Below are positions 15,236 to 21,664 of a stretch of DNA of 25,480 nucleotides, piece after piece. The number at the start of each line of letters is the position of its first letter. Position 1 is the stretch's first letter. The position numbers were made by a program, and so were the translations under genes. The stretch is taken from positions 1 to 25,480 of the forward strand of contig CAYWMQ010000011.1 in assembly GCA_964459635.1 (NCBI GenBank), written 5' to 3'. The DNA is from CAYWMQ01 sp964459635 (GTDB lineage Bacteria; Patescibacteriota; Minisyncoccia; Phycocordibacterales; UBA12088). The notes beneath the pieces were generated by a model. That model made no database searches and was not told where the DNA came from. It saw only the letters and a list, made by a program, of their open reading frames with translations.

Positions 15236-15706
15236 CTAAGCCGCAAGGGCCGCGGTCTCGTTATCGTTCGTCGCGCTTCTTCGCAACTTTTCCATGAGCG
15301 CATCCAAGCGCGCGGCCGCCGGAGGCATATCTGCAAATATGTCCGCGCGCTCCTTCTGCTGCTCCTCAAGCGCCTTTACAATTGCCAGGACGCGCTGTGC
15401 CACACGAGCACGCATGCTGTTGGACGACATGGACTGGACGATTTGCTCAAGGTACCCCTCAAGACCAACACGAAACGCTTGTGTATGCATGAGCGGCACA
15501 AGATCAGGATACCGCATCGGGTCAATACGTATCGCGCACCCGTCTATATACACCGCAGGCATCATCGCCGCCTGTTCGAGTGCGGCATCGTAGAGCTTTT
15601 CCGCGCGCGCAAGCACCGCTTCATACGCCGCCTCCGCACTCTCGTGCGGCGACTCGTGGTCGTTCGCGTACTCAAGCTGGGGAACATGCGCGCGCTCGGC
15701 TTCCAT
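15236..15706 (-). CDS. Hypothetical protein upstream of GH15 (156 aa)
   Basis: I do not recognise this family. The ATG at 15727 would lie upstream of the TATAGT box at 15719-15714, so I use the ATG at 15706 (MEAERAHVPQLEYANDHESP). The protein is soluble and mostly helical and Ala/Glu/Arg-rich. It has a short central hydrophobic patch, MMPAVYIDGCAIRIDPMRYP, and a helical end (RVLAIVKALEEQQKERADIF). It is first in a two-gene unit with the GH15-like enzyme 9 nt downstream. An accessory role to that enzyme is only a context guess. Confidence 0.68.
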   Translation of the reverse strand: MEAERAHVPQLEYANDHESPHESAEAAYEAVLARAEKLYDAALEQAAMMPAVYIDGCAIRIDPMRYPDLVPLMHTQAFRVGLEGYLEQIVQSMSSNSMRARVAQRVLAIVKALEEQQKERADIFADMPPAAARLDALMEKLRRSATNDNETAALAA

Positions 15707-15713
15707 GCAGCCG

Positions 15714-15719
15714 ACTATA
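15714..15719 (-). promoter_or_regulatory. Putative -10 box 7 nt before an ATG
   Basis: The minus strand reads TATAGT at 15719-15714, 7 nt before the ATG at 15706. Transcription would begin at or next to the start codon. The -35 match (TGGAAC, 16-bp spacing) is weak. Confidence 0.4.
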
Positions 15720-15814
15720 GCACGCACGCATATCCGTTCCAGTCACTTTTCCACTTACGCAATGTGTTTCGCGTGTGCGGCAAACATGTGCTGCGGTGCA
15801 TGTGTATACCGGAC

Positions 15815-16717
15815 CTAGAGAAGAAGGGCCTTGTCCGTAACAACTACCTCCGACCCCACCTCCGGTATGGCAGGTGAGCCTTCCAATGCTCTTTGAATGA
15901 GGATGTACTTAGCGCCACCCGCCACTTCAACACGCTGATGCGCGTACTCGTAGCGCACCGTACGCTGTACACGCAGGTCATTACCCAGCAGGATAAGTAC
16001 CGATCCTCGCGGCAACGACTCGCACAGCAACGTGCGCGGGGATTGGTCCTTAAGCAGCACCAAGAGGGCAGGCGCACCGCCAAAAAGCGCCTCATTGAGG
16101 GGCACTTCACGCGAAGAAGGCGCCACGTAGGTACGCGCCAACACTTGCCTGTCACGTATCCACAACGGCACTTCTTCGGCGATGCCACCGCCACGCGAGA
16201 GGTCAAGCGTATGCATGAGAAAAAAAGCCGCGCCTCCGATGATGACGAGCCCAAGCATGGCGCTCACCACAGTACGCACACCGAACACGCCCGACCCGTG
16301 CGTGCCGTTATGCGCTATTGCGCGCAGGCTCACATGGTACATGTGCTCGCTTGTGCCGGACTCCAGATCCTCATCACTTCGTATCTCCATATCTCCCACC
16401 TTACCCACGGCGCAGCCGCATGTGGCGCATCGCACAAGCACGATGGGCGTTCCATCCGGTCGGTAATGACTTTCTTCTTGGACGGACTCCGCCTTGAAGG
16501 CTCGCCTGAAGCCAACATAGCCGGAGTCGTCATCCGCACGATCGTCAGGCGAAAAGAGGGGGGACCCGCACCCGATACACACGAAAACGCCGCTTTTTGG
16601 AAGTACAGGCGGAGTCCGGAACGGCGGCTCCATTTCACCCCTGCGCAACATCGCATATTGCTCGTCCGTGAGAAGCTTCTTCCATTGCTCATCGGTGCGT
16701 TTCCTCAGATCACTCAT
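15815..16717 (-). CDS. Membrane-anchored degenerate MsrB-like (SelR) protein
   Basis: Residues 10-135 follow the methionine-R-sulfoxide reductase B fold: KKLLTDEQYAMLRRGEMEPP, then GVFVCIGCGSPLFS and LVRCATCGCAVGKV. These include the four zinc cysteines (C47, C50, C97, C100). The catalytic site is not conserved. Where MsrB has RYCxNS, this protein has MYHVS (His128 at the Cys position), and the SGxGWPSF block reads SGYVGF without its Trp. A transmembrane helix (about 149-170) follows, then about 130 residues of unknown beta-rich sequence, probably outside the cell. Reductase activity is unlikely. A zinc-binding or methionine-sulfoxide-sensing role is possible. The upstream -10 suggests a leaderless message. 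Confidence 0.75.
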   Translation of the reverse strand: MSDLRKRTDEQWKKLLTDEQYAMLRRGEMEPPFRTPPVLPKSGVFVCIGCGSPLFSPDDRADDDSGYVGFRRAFKAESVQEESHYRPDGTPIVLVRCATCGCAVGKVGDMEIRSDEDLESGTSEHMYHVSLRAIAHNGTHGSGVFGVRTVVSAMLGLVIIGGAAFFLMHTLDLSRGGGIAEEVPLWIRDRQVLARTYVAPSSREVPLNEALFGGAPALLVLLKDQSPRTLLCESLPRGSVLILLGNDLRVQRTVRYEYAHQRVEVAGGAKYILIQRALEGSPAIPEVGSEVVVTDKALLL

Positions 16718-16725
16718 GTGTTTGT

Positions 16726-16752
16726 ATTGTACCGTAGCTATGTCATGTGCAA
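16726..16752 (-). promoter_or_regulatory. Putative promoter of the MsrB-like gene
   Basis: The minus strand reads TTGCAC (16752-16747), a short 15-bp spacer, then TACAAT (16731-16726). The -10 ends 8 nt before the ATG at 16717, implying a leader of at most a couple of bases. Confidence 0.45.
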
Positions 16753-16788
16753 GAGCATGTATTCCACACCACGAGCGCGGCCTGTGCT

Positions 16789-17616
16789 CTACTTCGGGAC
16801 CCCAAGCTGGTCATCCAGCACCCCCACGTAGCCCGTAGCTGCAGACTCCGTACAGAGCTTCACCAAATACTGCGTGTTTGAAAGTGCGTCATGAGTGAGC
16901 CGGTAGTATTCGCGCGGTACCCGCGCTATGGAAAAAAGTTGTGATTCTGCATCATAGTCACTCTCAGGCACCTGCGGCAAGTTCCCAAGTGGATTTGTAG
17001 TAAGGAGCGTAGTATCCAGTGCGTAGCTCACGCCAAACTCCGTATCGGGGCCAAACGCCACCACCCTTCCACTCTCAACATCCACAACCGCATGGCGCTG
17101 ACAGTTGCTCCCGCATTCCCACTCAGCCACCGCGAACTTGCCCGCAAAGTTCGGACCCTTTCGCAGTGCATCGGTAATCACCGCCTTAAACTCCGCAGCC
17201 TGCGGCATAAGAGAAAAATCAACAGCCTGCGCGATAGCGCCCGCATAGATCTCAAGGGGCGTTGTAGAGGCGTGCCGCACTTCCTCACGCCGCAACACTT
17301 CCTCACACGACAGTGGCCTGCTCTGAGCGGGCATTAACTCCGCACTCGAAGAGCGTGCGCCACGAGCCTTGCTTGCGTCGTCCCATACCCATACCACAAA
17401 GTCGCCGTTGCAAGTATGCACCAGCCGACCAAAAGGGTACCAGCGCACGTCCACGCCATCAAAGACTTCATTGCCTTCACTATCGAAGCACGTACTCGTA
17501 AGCGGCCCAAAGCGCTCGAAGACGTACGCGAGGGTACGTTCTCGTCCGGCACCGTCCATCCAGGGAGCCCAGAACGGTATGGCTACCACCACCGCAAGTA
17601 TGAGCCAGCGGATCAT
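16789..17616 (-). CDS. Secreted or anchored protein with NFAG/CGxxC motif
   Basis: This 275-residue protein starts with a hydrophobic segment (MIRWLILAVVVAIPFWAPW, 1-19) that acts as a signal or anchor, so the rest is outside the membrane. Residues 153-190 carry KGPNFAGKFAVAEWECGSNC followed by QRHAVVDVESGRVVAFGP. This matches a block I recall from uncharacterised exported proteins of several phyla (NFAG then GCGxxCQ). C168 and C172 could form a disulfide. The N-terminal half holds three more cysteines (43, 69, 104). The function is unknown. A -10 box 7 nt before the ATG suggests a leaderless transcript separate from the MsrB-like gene downstream. Confidence 0.72.
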   Translation of the reverse strand: MIRWLILAVVVAIPFWAPWMDGAGRERTLAYVFERFGPLTSTCFDSEGNEVFDGVDVRWYPFGRLVHTCNGDFVVWVWDDASKARGARSSSAELMPAQSRPLSCEEVLRREEVRHASTTPLEIYAGAIAQAVDFSLMPQAAEFKAVITDALRKGPNFAGKFAVAEWECGSNCQRHAVVDVESGRVVAFGPDTEFGVSYALDTTLLTTNPLGNLPQVPESDYDAESQLFSIARVPREYYRLTHDALSNTQYLVKLCTESAATGYVGVLDDQLGVPK

Positions 17617-17623
17617 ACGGGAC

Positions 17624-17629
17624 AGTATA
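17624..17629 (-). promoter_or_regulatory. Putative -10 box 7 nt before an ATG
   Basis: The minus strand reads TATACT at 17629-17624, 7 nt before the ATG at 17616. The -35 region (TTAAAC at 18-bp spacing) is weak and lies within the neighbouring repeat. Confidence 0.4.
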
Positions 17630-17637
17630 GCGCACTA

Positions 17638-17745
17638 TGAGTTAAGAGTTTAAAGTTTTGAGTTTAGAGTAGGAGAACGAGTAGCGAGTGCGCGAGCGAG
17701 TAGCGAGTAACGAGTTGGCGAGTAGCGAGTAGACGAGCGAAAACC
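17638..17745 (+). repeat. Intergenic GAGTAGCGAGT repeat cluster
   Basis: CGAGTAGCGAGT occurs exactly at 17678, 17697 and 17719, with related words (GAGTAACGAG, GAGTTAAGAG, GAGTTTAGAG) around it, giving an imperfect array with 19- and 22-nt steps. The spacing is too short and irregular for CRISPR. The same words, in the opposite orientation, occur at 5315-5402. The interval 17630-17786 contains no gene I can support. Confidence 0.7.
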
Positions 17746-17786
17746 CCGCACGAGCGCGACAACATACGAAGCCATGCCAGAATAGC

Positions 17787-17812
17787 AAAAAGGAGCTTCT
17801 GACGGCTCCTTT
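17787..17812 (-). terminator. Intrinsic terminator of the 66-aa gene
   Basis: AAAGGAGC (17789-17796) pairs with GCTCCTTT (17805-17812) around an 8-nt loop. On the minus strand the stem ends in a T-run (TTTTT, 17791-17787). It lies about 40 nt after the stop codon at 17853. Confidence 0.85.
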
Positions 17813-17852
17813 GTTTGCGACGTTATGCCTCCCTGTGGGCAACTTAGATGGC

Positions 17853-18053
17853 CTACTTTTCTTCGACCGGGATGACACTGCCCGGGCGACGGAAGAGGCT
17901 CTTCCAGGTCTCGAACATCTGGGCGCCCCAGGCAGCGAGGTGCAATGCACGAAGCTGACGACCACGGCGAACCAGACGGTCGATTTCTTCGCGGGACTTG
18001 CACCCGCGCATCAGCATTTTGGCTTCTTCGCCGATAACGGCGCGCTGTTCCAT
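17853..18053 (-). CDS. Small basic protein, likely highly expressed (66 aa)
   Basis: I do not recognise the product. The frame is open to 18086, but a strong GGAGGA ribosome binding site (18063-18058) lies 4 nt before the ATG at 18053, fixing the start MEQRAVIGEEAKMLMRGCKS. The protein is helical and basic (REEIDRLVRRGRQLRALHLA), with an amphipathic middle (AAWGAQMFETWKSLFRRPGS) and no clear membrane helix. It has a full expression unit: a consensus TTGACA-N17-TATAAT promoter, a leader hairpin, the strong ribosome binding site and a T-tract terminator. In a window where most genes lack ribosome binding sites, this points to high expression. Nucleic-acid or ribosome binding is possible but not shown. 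Confidence 0.78.
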   Translation of the reverse strand: MEQRAVIGEEAKMLMRGCKSREEIDRLVRRGRQLRALHLAAWGAQMFETWKSLFRRPGSVIPVEEK

Positions 18054-18072
18054 TTTGTCCTCCAGCATTGAA

Positions 18073-18139
18073 TCCACGCACATCATTGCGCGTGGACCTT
18101 ACCGATGTATATTATACTCCCGACACAGCTTTTTGTCAA
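18073..18139 (-). promoter_or_regulatory. Consensus sigma-70 promoter and leader hairpin of the 66-aa gene
   Basis: The minus strand reads TTGACA (18139-18134), exactly 17 bp, then TATAAT (18116-18111), a perfect consensus. Transcription should begin near 18104. The roughly 50-nt leader contains a hairpin with stem TCCACGC/GCGTGGA (18096-18073), which ends 9 nt before the GGAGGA ribosome binding site. Confidence 0.88.
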
Positions 18140-18211
18140 TGTCCAGTCTGTGCGCAAAGATGCATGTATAGAAATACGCTTGCGTTTGTGCCCTATTTCG
18201 CGTAGTATCCC

Positions 18212-18240
18212 TTGACACACTTTCACTTTTTTCATTCATA
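18212..18240 (+). promoter_or_regulatory. Putative promoter of pyruvate kinase
   Basis: TTGACA at 18212-18217 is a perfect -35. At 17-bp spacing the -10 position reads TTCATA (18235-18240), a weak match, 11 nt before the ATG. There is no ribosome binding site, so the message may be near-leaderless. It diverges from the strong promoter at 18111-18139. Confidence 0.45.
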
Positions 18241-18251
18241 CAAACACTCTT

Positions 18252-19661
18252 ATGAGCAACACAAAAATAGTGGCCACGCTCGGCCCAAAGACGAGTGACA
18301 CAAAGACCATCGCTAAGCTCCTCAAGGCCGGCGCATCGGTGCTGCGCCTTAATATGAGCCATGGCACACACGAGTCTCATAAGGAGCTCGTGGACGCTGT
18401 GCACAAAGCATCCAAGCTCGCTAGAATGCCGGCTGCGATTCTGCAGGATCTGGGTGGTCCGAAGATACGCATCGGCGATTTCAGCAGTGAAACGGTGACC
18501 CTCGCTCCCGGGAAGCCTTTTACGCTCACCACCAAGCTTGAGACCGGCACGGCAGAGCGCGTGTCCGTAAACTACGCAAGGCTTCCCCGAGAGGTGGAGC
18601 CCGGCATGACGATCCTCCTCAACGACGGCAAACTCGCGCTCTCGGTGATTTCGCGCACAAAGACCGACATACACACGAAGGTGCTCGTGGGCGGCATGAT
18701 CCGCGGCAGGCGCGGCGTAAATGTGCCGGATGCGGACCTCTCTATTGCCACCATCACCGAGAAGGACCGTGCGGACATTGCGTTCGGCCGCACGGTGGGC
18801 GCCGACTTTATCACGCTCTCGTTCGTGCGCAGTGCGGACGATGTGCACGAACTTCGCTCTATTCTCGGCGCACACGCGAAAAATGTGGGCATTATCGCAA
18901 AGATAGAAACGAGGGGCGCCGTCGAGCACATAGAAGCGATAGCGGACGCCGCCGACGCCCTGCTTGTGGCGCGCGGCGATCTCGCCATCGAGATACCACG
19001 CGAAGAAGTCCCGATAGTCCAGAAGCGCATCATTCGCACCGCGAACAGAGCCGGCAAACCCGTCATTACCGCAACGCAAATGCTCGACAGCATGCGCGAA
19101 AACCCGGTACCCACACGCGCCGAGGTCAATGACATCGCGAACGCCATTCTGGACGGCACAGACGCGGTGATGCTGTCTGACGAGACGGCCGTGGGCCTGT
19201 ACCCGGAAGAAGCCGTCACTGTAATGCGCCGCGTGGCGGAAGCGACGGAGTCTTGCGCCACCTTTGCCGAAACCCGGGCACGCTGGGACTTTGAGCCGCA
19301 AAACGAAGTTGATGCGGTGAGCCGGGCCATTGTGCGCACCGCGGAGGCGGTAAAGGCGAAGGCTATCGTGGCCTTTAGCGAAAGCGGCTATACAGGACGC
19401 CTCGTCGCACGCTACCGGCCCACCACCCCCATCATCGTGCTCACGCCGAGCGAGCGCACCTTCAACCAGTCACTGCTTACCTACGGCTGCCGTGCGGCGC
19501 TCGTGCCCAACGTAAAGCGACTTACGGACGCGCTGAAGATAGTGCGCGTGTCACTCAAAGTGCATGGCGCTGCCAAGCGCGGCGACCTCGTGGTGGTGGG
19601 TGCCGGCCTTCCCCTCGGAAAGCCGGGTGCAACGAACATGATGCTTGTCGAGCGTCTCTAG
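18252..19661 (+). CDS. pyk: Pyruvate kinase
   Basis: This 469-residue protein converts phosphoenolpyruvate and ADP to pyruvate and ATP, the last step of glycolysis. Family landmarks are all visible: KIVATLGPKTSD (5-16), LRLNMSHGTHE (31-41, with N34, S36, H37), DLGGPKIRIGD (66-76), and AKIETRGAVEHIEAI (216-230, K217 and E219). Further along are RGDLAIEI (241-248, metal ligand D243), ITATQMLDSM (272-281) and DAVMLSDETAVGLYPEEA. The C-terminal allosteric-type domain is present and close to full length, ending GKPGATNMMLVERL. It is the only long plus-strand gene. Its stop overlaps that of the convergent membrane-protein gene. The phylum relies heavily on glycolysis-like routes, so this is probably a core gene. 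Confidence 0.97.
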   Translation: MSNTKIVATLGPKTSDTKTIAKLLKAGASVLRLNMSHGTHESHKELVDAVHKASKLARMPAAILQDLGGPKIRIGDFSSETVTLAPGKPFTLTTKLETGTAERVSVNYARLPREVEPGMTILLNDGKLALSVISRTKTDIHTKVLVGGMIRGRRGVNVPDADLSIATITEKDRADIAFGRTVGADFITLSFVRSADDVHELRSILGAHAKNVGIIAKIETRGAVEHIEAIADAADALLVARGDLAIEIPREEVPIVQKRIIRTANRAGKPVITATQMLDSMRENPVPTRAEVNDIANAILDGTDAVMLSDETAVGLYPEEAVTVMRRVAEATESCATFAETRARWDFEPQNEVDAVSRAIVRTAEAVKAKAIVAFSESGYTGRLVARYRPTTPIIVLTPSERTFNQSLLTYGCRAALVPNVKRLTDALKIVRVSLKVHGAAKRGDLVVVGAGLPLGKPGATNMMLVERL

Positions 19662-20116
19662 CGAACAGACGAGCGACGCGAAAAGGCGCGACACAGCCAC
19701 GTGCCCGCAAACGTGGAAAACGGCAGCAGTACCGTCATCTGCACCAGCGGCGACAGGCCAACGCTGAAGAACGGCACCAGCGGCATCGCGTCTGCGTAGG
19801 CCCAACGACCGAGCGCAAGCGCCTTATACTCCACAAAGAGCGCTATGCCGAAGCCGAGCACACTAAGCACGGCATAATCGCGCCGTGAAGGGGCAGCGAG
19901 CCACGCATCACTGCCACGCACCCATGTGATGAAAAGCAGCGCACCGAGCGTATATGCAACGTCCCCCAGCGTCGCATACGCAAGGACCGGTAGCGGCCCC
20001 GCGACGCCTTCATATGCTGTGTAGAGAGGCACATGGAGCATTTCCCAAAGCACATGGAAAACAGCGGACAAAAGCGCCACACTGAGCCATATGCCCCACG
20101 TACGACACGACATCAT
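19658..20116 (-). CDS. Four-helix membrane protein, unknown function
   Basis: This 152-residue protein has four predicted transmembrane helices (about 7-25, 42-65, 79-97, 113-137). Its N-terminal half contains VFHVLWEMLHVPLYTAYEG (20-38), with two His and a Glu that could bind a metal or cofactor, though I can name no enzyme. The start ATG overlaps the hydrolase stop as ATGA, so translation is probably coupled. The stop shares CTAG (19658-19661) with the convergent pyk stop. No terminator is visible there. Confidence 0.72.
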   Translation of the reverse strand: MMSCRTWGIWLSVALLSAVFHVLWEMLHVPLYTAYEGVAGPLPVLAYATLGDVAYTLGALLFITWVRGSDAWLAAPSRRDYAVLSVLGFGIALFVEYKALALGRWAYADAMPLVPFFSVGLSPLVQMTVLLPFSTFAGTWLCRAFSRRSSVR

Positions 20117-20724
20117 AGTGCCTGTATGTCTGCTTCAAGCTCGGGCAGTCGTATAGCATTGAAATGACCCCGGTCCGTAAAGATGCGCGGTACGGTACGC
20201 GGCAATGCCGTGCAATACTTGTTCGCGTCACCCACCGGCACTACCGGGTCATCCTCACTATGGTACACATACACGTGCGGTACCTGTTCGGACAGGCGCG
20301 ACAGATCGTGCGGCAGTGCAAAAGACTCAAGGTCTGTCTTATCACCCACAACCGTCCACGGAGCAGCCACTAAGAAAAGCGCCGCCACCGTGCGCTCAAC
20401 ATCGCGCTCCGCGAGGTACTTTGCGAGAAACAGACCCCCGAGAGAGTGGCCCACCAGCACCACCTCATCGCCCACGTGCTCCATAACGCGCGAAAACCAC
20501 AGCGCCCATTCTTCAAAGTGAGCACAGTCGCTGCACGGCATGCGAGGCGTGAGCACATCGTACGCGTTGGCGAGATTGACCCCCAGCGTCGCCTTCCAAT
20601 CCTGCTGCGCTCGCATGCGGTCCAGGTGCACAGGGGTCATGCGCAAATACTCAAGATACGCTGCACGCGTCGCCCACGCGTGACCACCGTGTACCACAAG
20701 CACTTGTCTTCGAGTCTGTGCCAT
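20113..20724 (-). CDS. Alpha/beta hydrolase (RBBP9/YdeN-like serine hydrolase)
   Basis: This 203-residue protein is the size of the small RBBP9/YdeN group. It has the oxyanion strand VLVVHGGHAW (8-17), the nucleophile elbow VLVGHSLGGLFLA (89-101, Ser94), an acid region YHSEDDPVVP (154-163, D158 or D159) and the catalytic His in DRGHFNA (His187). It is cytosolic, with no signal peptide. The substrate is unknown, and members act as esterases or peptidases on small substrates. It forms an ATGA-overlapping pair with the downstream membrane protein. A TAGTAT hexamer 6 nt before the ATG may be a leaderless-type -10, but it is weak. Confidence 0.88.
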   Translation of the reverse strand: MAQTRRQVLVVHGGHAWATRAAYLEYLRMTPVHLDRMRAQQDWKATLGVNLANAYDVLTPRMPCSDCAHFEEWALWFSRVMEHVGDEVVLVGHSLGGLFLAKYLAERDVERTVAALFLVAAPWTVVGDKTDLESFALPHDLSRLSEQVPHVYVYHSEDDPVVPVGDANKYCTALPRTVPRIFTDRGHFNAIRLPELEADIQAL

Positions 20725-20759
20725 AGGTCCATACTACCATGCATACGCCGCTGTTTGAT

Positions 20760-20787
20760 TTGACAACGCATGCAGCGGTGATACGTT
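20760..20787 (+). promoter_or_regulatory. Promoter of the 143-aa gene
   Basis: TTGACA (20760-20765), a 16-bp spacer and TACGTT (20782-20787) precede the gene at 20817. The leader of about 22 nt contains GGAGA five bases before the ATG. Confidence 0.5.
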
Positions 20788-20816
20788 CAAGGTAGAACAT
20801 CCGAACGGAGACAGCT

Positions 20817-21248
20817 ATGCTCAACAACGTATACACGTCGGAACACGACTGCCATCCGGCACCCCTACAGGCAGCCACATGCCGCACCATCCATATGAGC
20901 ATGCACATGCTCGCATTTATAAAGACACAATGTGAGCGCGAGTACAAACATGCGCTACAGGTAGCCACACGCCCCTCCGGCATTGCGTACGCACCTGACA
21001 TATGGGACGCGTACGGTGACTCTTGGCATCGAGCGTTCTCCGCAGATGCTCGCCTGGTCGCACTGTATGCGCTCCACGAGCACGTACAAAGCGAAACAGC
21101 ACCTGTCACGCTTGGCTATGTGCGTGCGCTCGTTGATGCGCGTCACAAGACGGACTTTGTCGAACTGCGCGCAAGCATGCAAAGCCCCTTAAAGGCTGCG
21201 AAGGAAGCATACCAAGAGTACATGCTTCGGCGGGTGTGCGGTACGTGA
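20817..21248 (+). CDS. Hypothetical protein (143 aa)
   Basis: I do not recognise the product. The gene is supported by a TTGACA promoter, a GGAGA ribosome binding site 5 nt before the ATG, and a strong hairpin just after the stop. The protein looks helical and soluble. The middle is WDAYGDSWHRAFSADARLVA and then LYALHEHVQSETAPVTLGYV, and the end is basic (LKAAKEAYQEYMLRRVCGT). His, Met and Cys are frequent in the first 40 residues. It is one of few plus-strand genes and stands alone between divergent and convergent neighbours. The competing minus-strand frames are shorter and lack start signals. Confidence 0.62.
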   Translation: MLNNVYTSEHDCHPAPLQAATCRTIHMSMHMLAFIKTQCEREYKHALQVATRPSGIAYAPDIWDAYGDSWHRAFSADARLVALYALHEHVQSETAPVTLGYVRALVDARHKTDFVELRASMQSPLKAAKEAYQEYMLRRVCGT

Positions 21249-21249
21249 G

Positions 21250-21275
21250 ACGGGCGATGTGCACACATCGCCCGT
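21250..21275. terminator. Hairpin between convergent genes
   Basis: ACGGGCGATGTG (21250-21261) is perfectly complementary to CACATCGCCCGT (21264-21275), a 12-bp stem. It lies between the stops of the 143-aa gene and the response regulator. A weak T-rich stretch (GTTCTT) follows on the plus strand. It probably acts on both transcripts. Confidence 0.65.
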
Positions 21276-21283
21276 GTGCGTTC

Positions 21284-21664
21284 TTATGAGTGGTGGACAT
21301 ACCTCGACACCACCTCCCGCAGCTCACGCATACCGAAGGGTTTGAGTATATGCCCGTCCGCGCCGACCTCAGCCGCTATCTCCGCCGTGTCTTTGTTTGC
21401 GGACATGATAACAACAGGCACCGCACGAGTCTCACTGTCCGCCTTGAGTGCGCGACAGATATCTTTGCCGTTAATGCCGGACATCCAAAGGTCCAAAAGC
21501 ACGAGAGCCGGCATGGTGCGCACCGCTGCCGCCACCGCATGTGCGTCTTGTACCGTTTCCACCGCATACCCAAACTCACGTAGCACAAGCGCCACGGAGT
21601 CAAGAATCGCCTCATTGTCATCTGCAACAAGTATTCGCGCTTGTGTGTTGCCGCTATCGCTCAT
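21284..21664 (-). CDS. Receiver-only response regulator
   Basis: The 126 residues consist only of a CheY-like receiver domain. They contain ILVADDNEAI (11-20, acidic pocket D15/D16), the phospho-acceptor D58 in LVLLDLWMSG, the switch serine in VVIMSANKDT (S88) and the KPF loop (K108). There is no output domain, so it must act by protein contact, by phosphorelay, or on a partner elsewhere. Its ATG overlaps the kinase stop as ATGA, which ties it to that kinase. A hairpin follows its stop. Confidence 0.94.
   Translation of the reverse strand: MSDSGNTQARILVADDNEAILDSVALVLREFGYAVETVQDAHAVAAAVRTMPALVLLDLWMSGINGKDICRALKADSETRAVPVVIMSANKDTAEIAAEVGADGHILKPFGMRELREVVSRYVHHS

Noticed and set aside
17678..17730. 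Possible CRISPR array
   Set aside because: Repeats are 12 nt with 7-10 nt gaps of related sequence, far too short and irregular, and there are no cas genes.
18099..19301. 400-codon open frame on the minus strand opposite pyk
   Set aside because: It is the antisense of a clear pyruvate kinase gene. The product is rich in His, Arg and Cys with no family pattern, and its end runs through the consensus promoter region.
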